Source: Ulva prolifera | Lineage: Eukaryota; Chlorophyta; Ulvophyceae; Ulvales; Ulvaceae | Assembly: GCA_023078555.1 (NCBI GenBank) | Contig: CM041201.1 | Span: forward strand, 6,827,172-6,891,171 | Length of the DNA: 64,000 nt | Reading direction: 5' to 3' | Shown: positions 60,928 through 64,000 of the stretch, piece after piece | Layout of the letters: every line of letters starts with the position of its first letter | Position numbering within the stretch: the stretch's first letter is position 1 | Translations under genes and position numbers: made by a program | Notes under the pieces: model-generated | Seen by the model: only the letters and a program-made list of their open reading frames with translations | What the model was told of the DNA's origin: nothing | The model's database searches: none

Positions 60928-63655
60928 CTACTTATCAAGTGCAAATGGCTCCTGCAGAGTGAGGCCCAGGACTTTGAGGACAAATGACATGTCCATGGCA
61001 TCTTCTTTCAACATGTCAAATCGCCCCGTCTGTGAAAAGTGCCCAGCGCCCATGTCACATTTGCAAACCAAAATATTGTCATCTGTCTTATTCAGTCGTA
61101 GCTTAGCCACCTGCAAGAACACCAATGTGAAAACTTCTCATTGAAGACCGGCCTTGACCGCATGATCCAATGCTGCAGACATGTTTGCATGCAGTCACAA
61201 GACCGATGCCCCGGGTACTGCCAAATATCCTACAGACTCGGCATTCAAACTTCAGACAGGAGGAGCGCATTCTGCACATGAGTCATTCAGGACTGGGCTC
61301 CACGTACTCTGTGTTGCCATGCAATCATGAGCATCCCCTGCTTTATGTCCCAGGCATCCATATGCATTGCGGCTGGTGATCAATCACTTCATAAACACCC
61401 ATTGTAGGCTTCACATAGTGACCAACACACGTTCAAGTGATGATGCGCATGCATACACGCATGAACTTCACATGTGCTGAAGACAAATCATCGTGTAGAA
61501 CAGGTGAGCAGGCATGTGAAGCCACCGCAAGCCTTTTGGTACGCACCCACTTTGACGGCTCCCAGTACGGCACACGGGGATCGTGCAGCCCCGACGTGAC
61601 ATACATGTGAGGGTACGCCTGCAAGGTACCGCAGCACTCAGCCTTCTCATACACGCCGCGGCTCTAGGCCGCAGATAGGTCCTTCCCCGCTGGGGCCCTC
61701 AGCAACACCCATGCGGGGAACGCGTGACGCATGCAGCAGCTGCGGCAGCGGGCGGGTCTACCGCAGGGGGTGCACACCTGGCGCTGCACGTTGTCGACAG
61801 GTGCATACGACTTCATGCAGTCGTAGAATTGCCTCTCGTGAGGGTTGCCCCACTCCTCGTACTCAATCGTCGTCAGGGGGATGGAGTCGTCCAGCATCGT
61901 TGTCAGGCAGTCTACGAACGGCACCCCCGCAACAATTGCCTGCACCTCGCCGACCGTATGGACACACCACAGCGATTGCTCCCGGCGCCTGCTCGTGGGC
62001 AGCACAGCACGCCGCCCTCTCTTCGACAACACCTCCCCCTCTGGACAAGAGCTGATAAGGGAGACAACTGCTTCGCAAGCAGCTAGCTGCCTTCTGTGGG
62101 CCCGCATACTGACACCTGTGGCACAAGTCAGCCGCAGAGCACGGTGACAGAGACGCTGCGTGGCAGAAGACTGTGCAGGGGGCGCACTGGAAGAGAGTTG
62201 ACAGCTCACATGGGCACGGACCAATGCATGGCAGACAACAAAGGCAGAACCACAAAGACCGCACATGGAAGAGATCGGGCCGCATGTTGGCAACAGCACC
62301 CACGGTCATGCCGCCCGCAGAGCGGCCCTCCAGCACGAGGCGGTTCGCCTGCGTCCACTGCTCGCTGACGAGGTGCTCTGCGGCCGCGACGACGTCCTTG
62401 AAGGTGTTGGGTTTGTCGAGGAACTTGCCCGTCTCGTACCAGCGGCGGCCCATCTCGCCGCCACCGCGCACGTGTGCGATGGCGTACACAATTCCGCGGT
62501 CCAGCAGCGACAGGCGCTCGCGGCTGAAGCGCGGCGCGTTGATGACGCCATACGCGCCGTACGCGTCCAGCAGCAGCGGGGCACTACCCTGAGGCTCGAC
62601 CACGTGCTTGTTGTACACCAGGCTAATTGGCACCTGCAGCCACTCACGGCAGTGCATGACCGAGAAACGTCAGCTGGGTGACTGCCTGTTTCAAGGTAGG
62701 CGTCGGTGTGGCTGTTCTGTCTTACGCAAACAGCACAGCATGAGACACCTGGTCGGGCACGCCCATGCATCAGCGCATCGATTCGCGGAGCTTGGAGATG
62801 ATAAGACGGAGAGAGTGCGGCTCACTGGTGCTGCTGAGGGCCGCACCTTGACGCCATCGTGCGACGGCGCCCACAGCCGGCGTGTCTCATACGCGGAGGA
62901 GTCAAAGCCGCCAAGGACAGGAGCGACGTGCTTCGTGACACGGGCGCCTGTCGCCATATTGTGCGCGAACCAGGTGCTGGGCTTTGCCAGGGACGAGTAG
63001 AAGAGGTTGAGCACGTCCGAGTCGAAGTCCGGCTGCGCAGCAAAGGTGAGCACGTACGTCGGGTCGTCAAACGCCAGCATCTCGCCGCCCTCCAGCTCCA
63101 CCTGCACACACGGTGCCTGCTCTGCCGCGCACATGTACAAATGATTCATGCACGACGGGCACATGTTGCGCAGCCGGCTCCGGAGACGGCACCAATGTCC
63201 GCCGACACACGGTCAAGCCAGGCTGCAGGCAGCCGGCACACGAAGGAATCATGTTTCTCGCTCGTCAGATCAATGAAGGCCCGACAGACCTCTGGCTACT
63301 GCCACACGGCATCACTGTGCATCACTGCGCAGGGCGCCCGGGCGCAGAATGAGCGCCGGCCACCGGCTGAGGGGCGCACGAAAGCGCCCTGATCCGGCTC
63401 AGGCAGGCTGAAGACGTGGCACTCCGAGAGGCCGTTGACACGCTCGAGGAGCGCGATGTGGCGCTGGGAGACGGACACGTCCTCCAGCTGCACCTCGGCG
63501 CGGTGCGGCCGCAGCTCCTTCTGCTGGCTGAGGTCGCCCAGCGGCGCGATCACGAGGCGCGAGTTCGGGGTGTCCGTGGTGCGCATCGTCATCAGGGCAT
63601 GGCCGTGCCAGTGCTCGATGCTGTAGTCCACGTCGGGGCTGCGCCGCAGAGCCAC
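60928..63655 (-). CDS. oligopeptidase B (protease II, S9A), 5' part missing
   Basis: Serine peptidase of the prolyl-oligopeptidase family that cuts short peptides after basic residues. Exons seen on the minus strand: 63655 to about 63370 (beta-propeller, [16 protein letters not shown]); about 63105-62870 ([31 protein letters not shown]); about 62640-62290 ([28 protein letters not shown], catalytic-Ser motif [11 protein letters not shown]); about 61940-61790 ([26 protein letters not shown]); about 61625-61552 ([19 protein letters not shown], catalytic Asp); last exon 61110-60928 ([18 protein letters not shown], catalytic His). So the Ser-Asp-His triad is complete. About 200 N-terminal residues are not found left of 64000 with confidence and probably lie beyond the window. 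Coding sequence is GC-rich. Confidence 0.92.
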
Positions 63656-63821
63656 CTGCAGCACAGGCTCCCCACATGCAAGCCCGGCCGCTTGCCTTGC
63701 CCTCCGACTGTGCGCCGCAGGTATGCTGGCGTTGGAAGCGCCAGTGTGCTAGCAACAGAAGGTGGAGCGGCGTGGCTGGCGGGCCTGTGACTCAGGCTGT
63801 GGGAAGCGGACTCAGTCCTTC

Positions 63822-63868
63822 CAGCCTTGAGCGCGGCAGGCCCGCTGGAGCTGCCGCGCTCAAGGCTG
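63822..63868. repeat. perfect 18-bp stem hairpin
   Basis: CAGCCTTGAGCGCGGCAG at 63822-63839 is exactly inverted at 63851-63868 around an 11-base loop. It lies upstream of the oligopeptidase B exon at 63655, probably in an intron or 5' flank. Confidence 0.9.
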
Positions 63869-64000
63869 CGTGCTGCAGCGGTCATGCCAGTGATGTACTA
63901 AGAGGTTGGGTGTCACGCGAGGTGATCGGAGGTCATGTGTGCGGATGGCTGTACGTGCAAGCACATGCGGCAGCCCTCTGGCAGGGGCCTGGCCAAGCTG

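Noticed and set aside
62096..62681. Plus-strand open frames opposite the oligopeptidase B active-site exon
   Set aside because: The minus strand contains the catalytic Ser motif and surrounding S9A sequence in frame.
1..64000. CRISPR array, bacterial operon or prophage
   Set aside because: Introns in nearly every gene and eukaryotic-only families show this is nuclear eukaryotic DNA; no regularly spaced repeats were seen.

Overview
The window is nuclear DNA of a photosynthetic eukaryote, most likely a green alga. Most genes are split by short GT-AG introns (roughly 70-500 bases). The gene set includes a betaine-lipid (DGTS) synthase of the algal BTA1 type, a hydroxyproline O-arabinosyltransferase, a plastid-type long hibernation-promoting factor, and a small predicted thylakoid-lumen protein with a twin-arginine signal. 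All of these fit a green lineage; the species cannot be named from the sequence alone.

Layout, left to right. An ankyrin-repeat gene runs off the left edge (minus). About 3.8 kb without a clear gene follows and holds a diverged inverted repeat. Next come a DUF155/RMD1-like mitochondrial gene (minus) and, divergent from it, an HPAT-type Golgi glycosyltransferase (plus). An unrecognised multi-exon minus-strand gene lies at 9.7-12.8 kb. NOG1, a 60S-biogenesis GTPase (minus), is head to head with a uracil phosphoribosyltransferase (plus). The small Tat-type lumen protein and a SEC1/Munc18 gene (both minus) follow, the latter head to head with a TMEM230 homologue (plus). Then come a four-RRM poly(A)-binding protein and the hibernation factor PSRP1/HPF (both plus).

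The region from 30.3 to 40.2 kb is gene-poor and repeat-bearing. It has a 41-base G run, a complete 850-bp non-coding LTR element (TRIM) with a 5-bp target duplication, tandem repeats, an uncharacterised serine-rich reading frame, and an 80-bp inverted repeat pair. The last part holds a methyltransferase-like gene, a kinesin and the oligosaccharyltransferase subunit OST48 (plus); the betaine-lipid synthase (minus) divergent from an oxysterol-binding-protein-related protein (plus); a Mut-7-type exonuclease (minus); and an oligopeptidase B (minus) whose 5' part probably leaves the window on the right.

Several neighbours are head-to-head pairs, some related in theme: SEC1/TMEM230 (vesicle traffic) and BTA1/ORP (membrane lipid synthesis and lipid transfer). 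The most unusual item is the TRIM: both LTRs carry a tRNA-like block with recognisable A-box and B-box promoter elements, reminiscent of the 5S-bearing Cassandra TRIMs of plants. Gene models were derived by eye from reading frames, splice dinucleotides and phase. Where every junction kept frame and restored a family motif (NOG1, UPRT, lumen protein, TMEM230, PABP, BTA1) I trust them to the base. Elsewhere exon edges are approximate and only the outer span is given.
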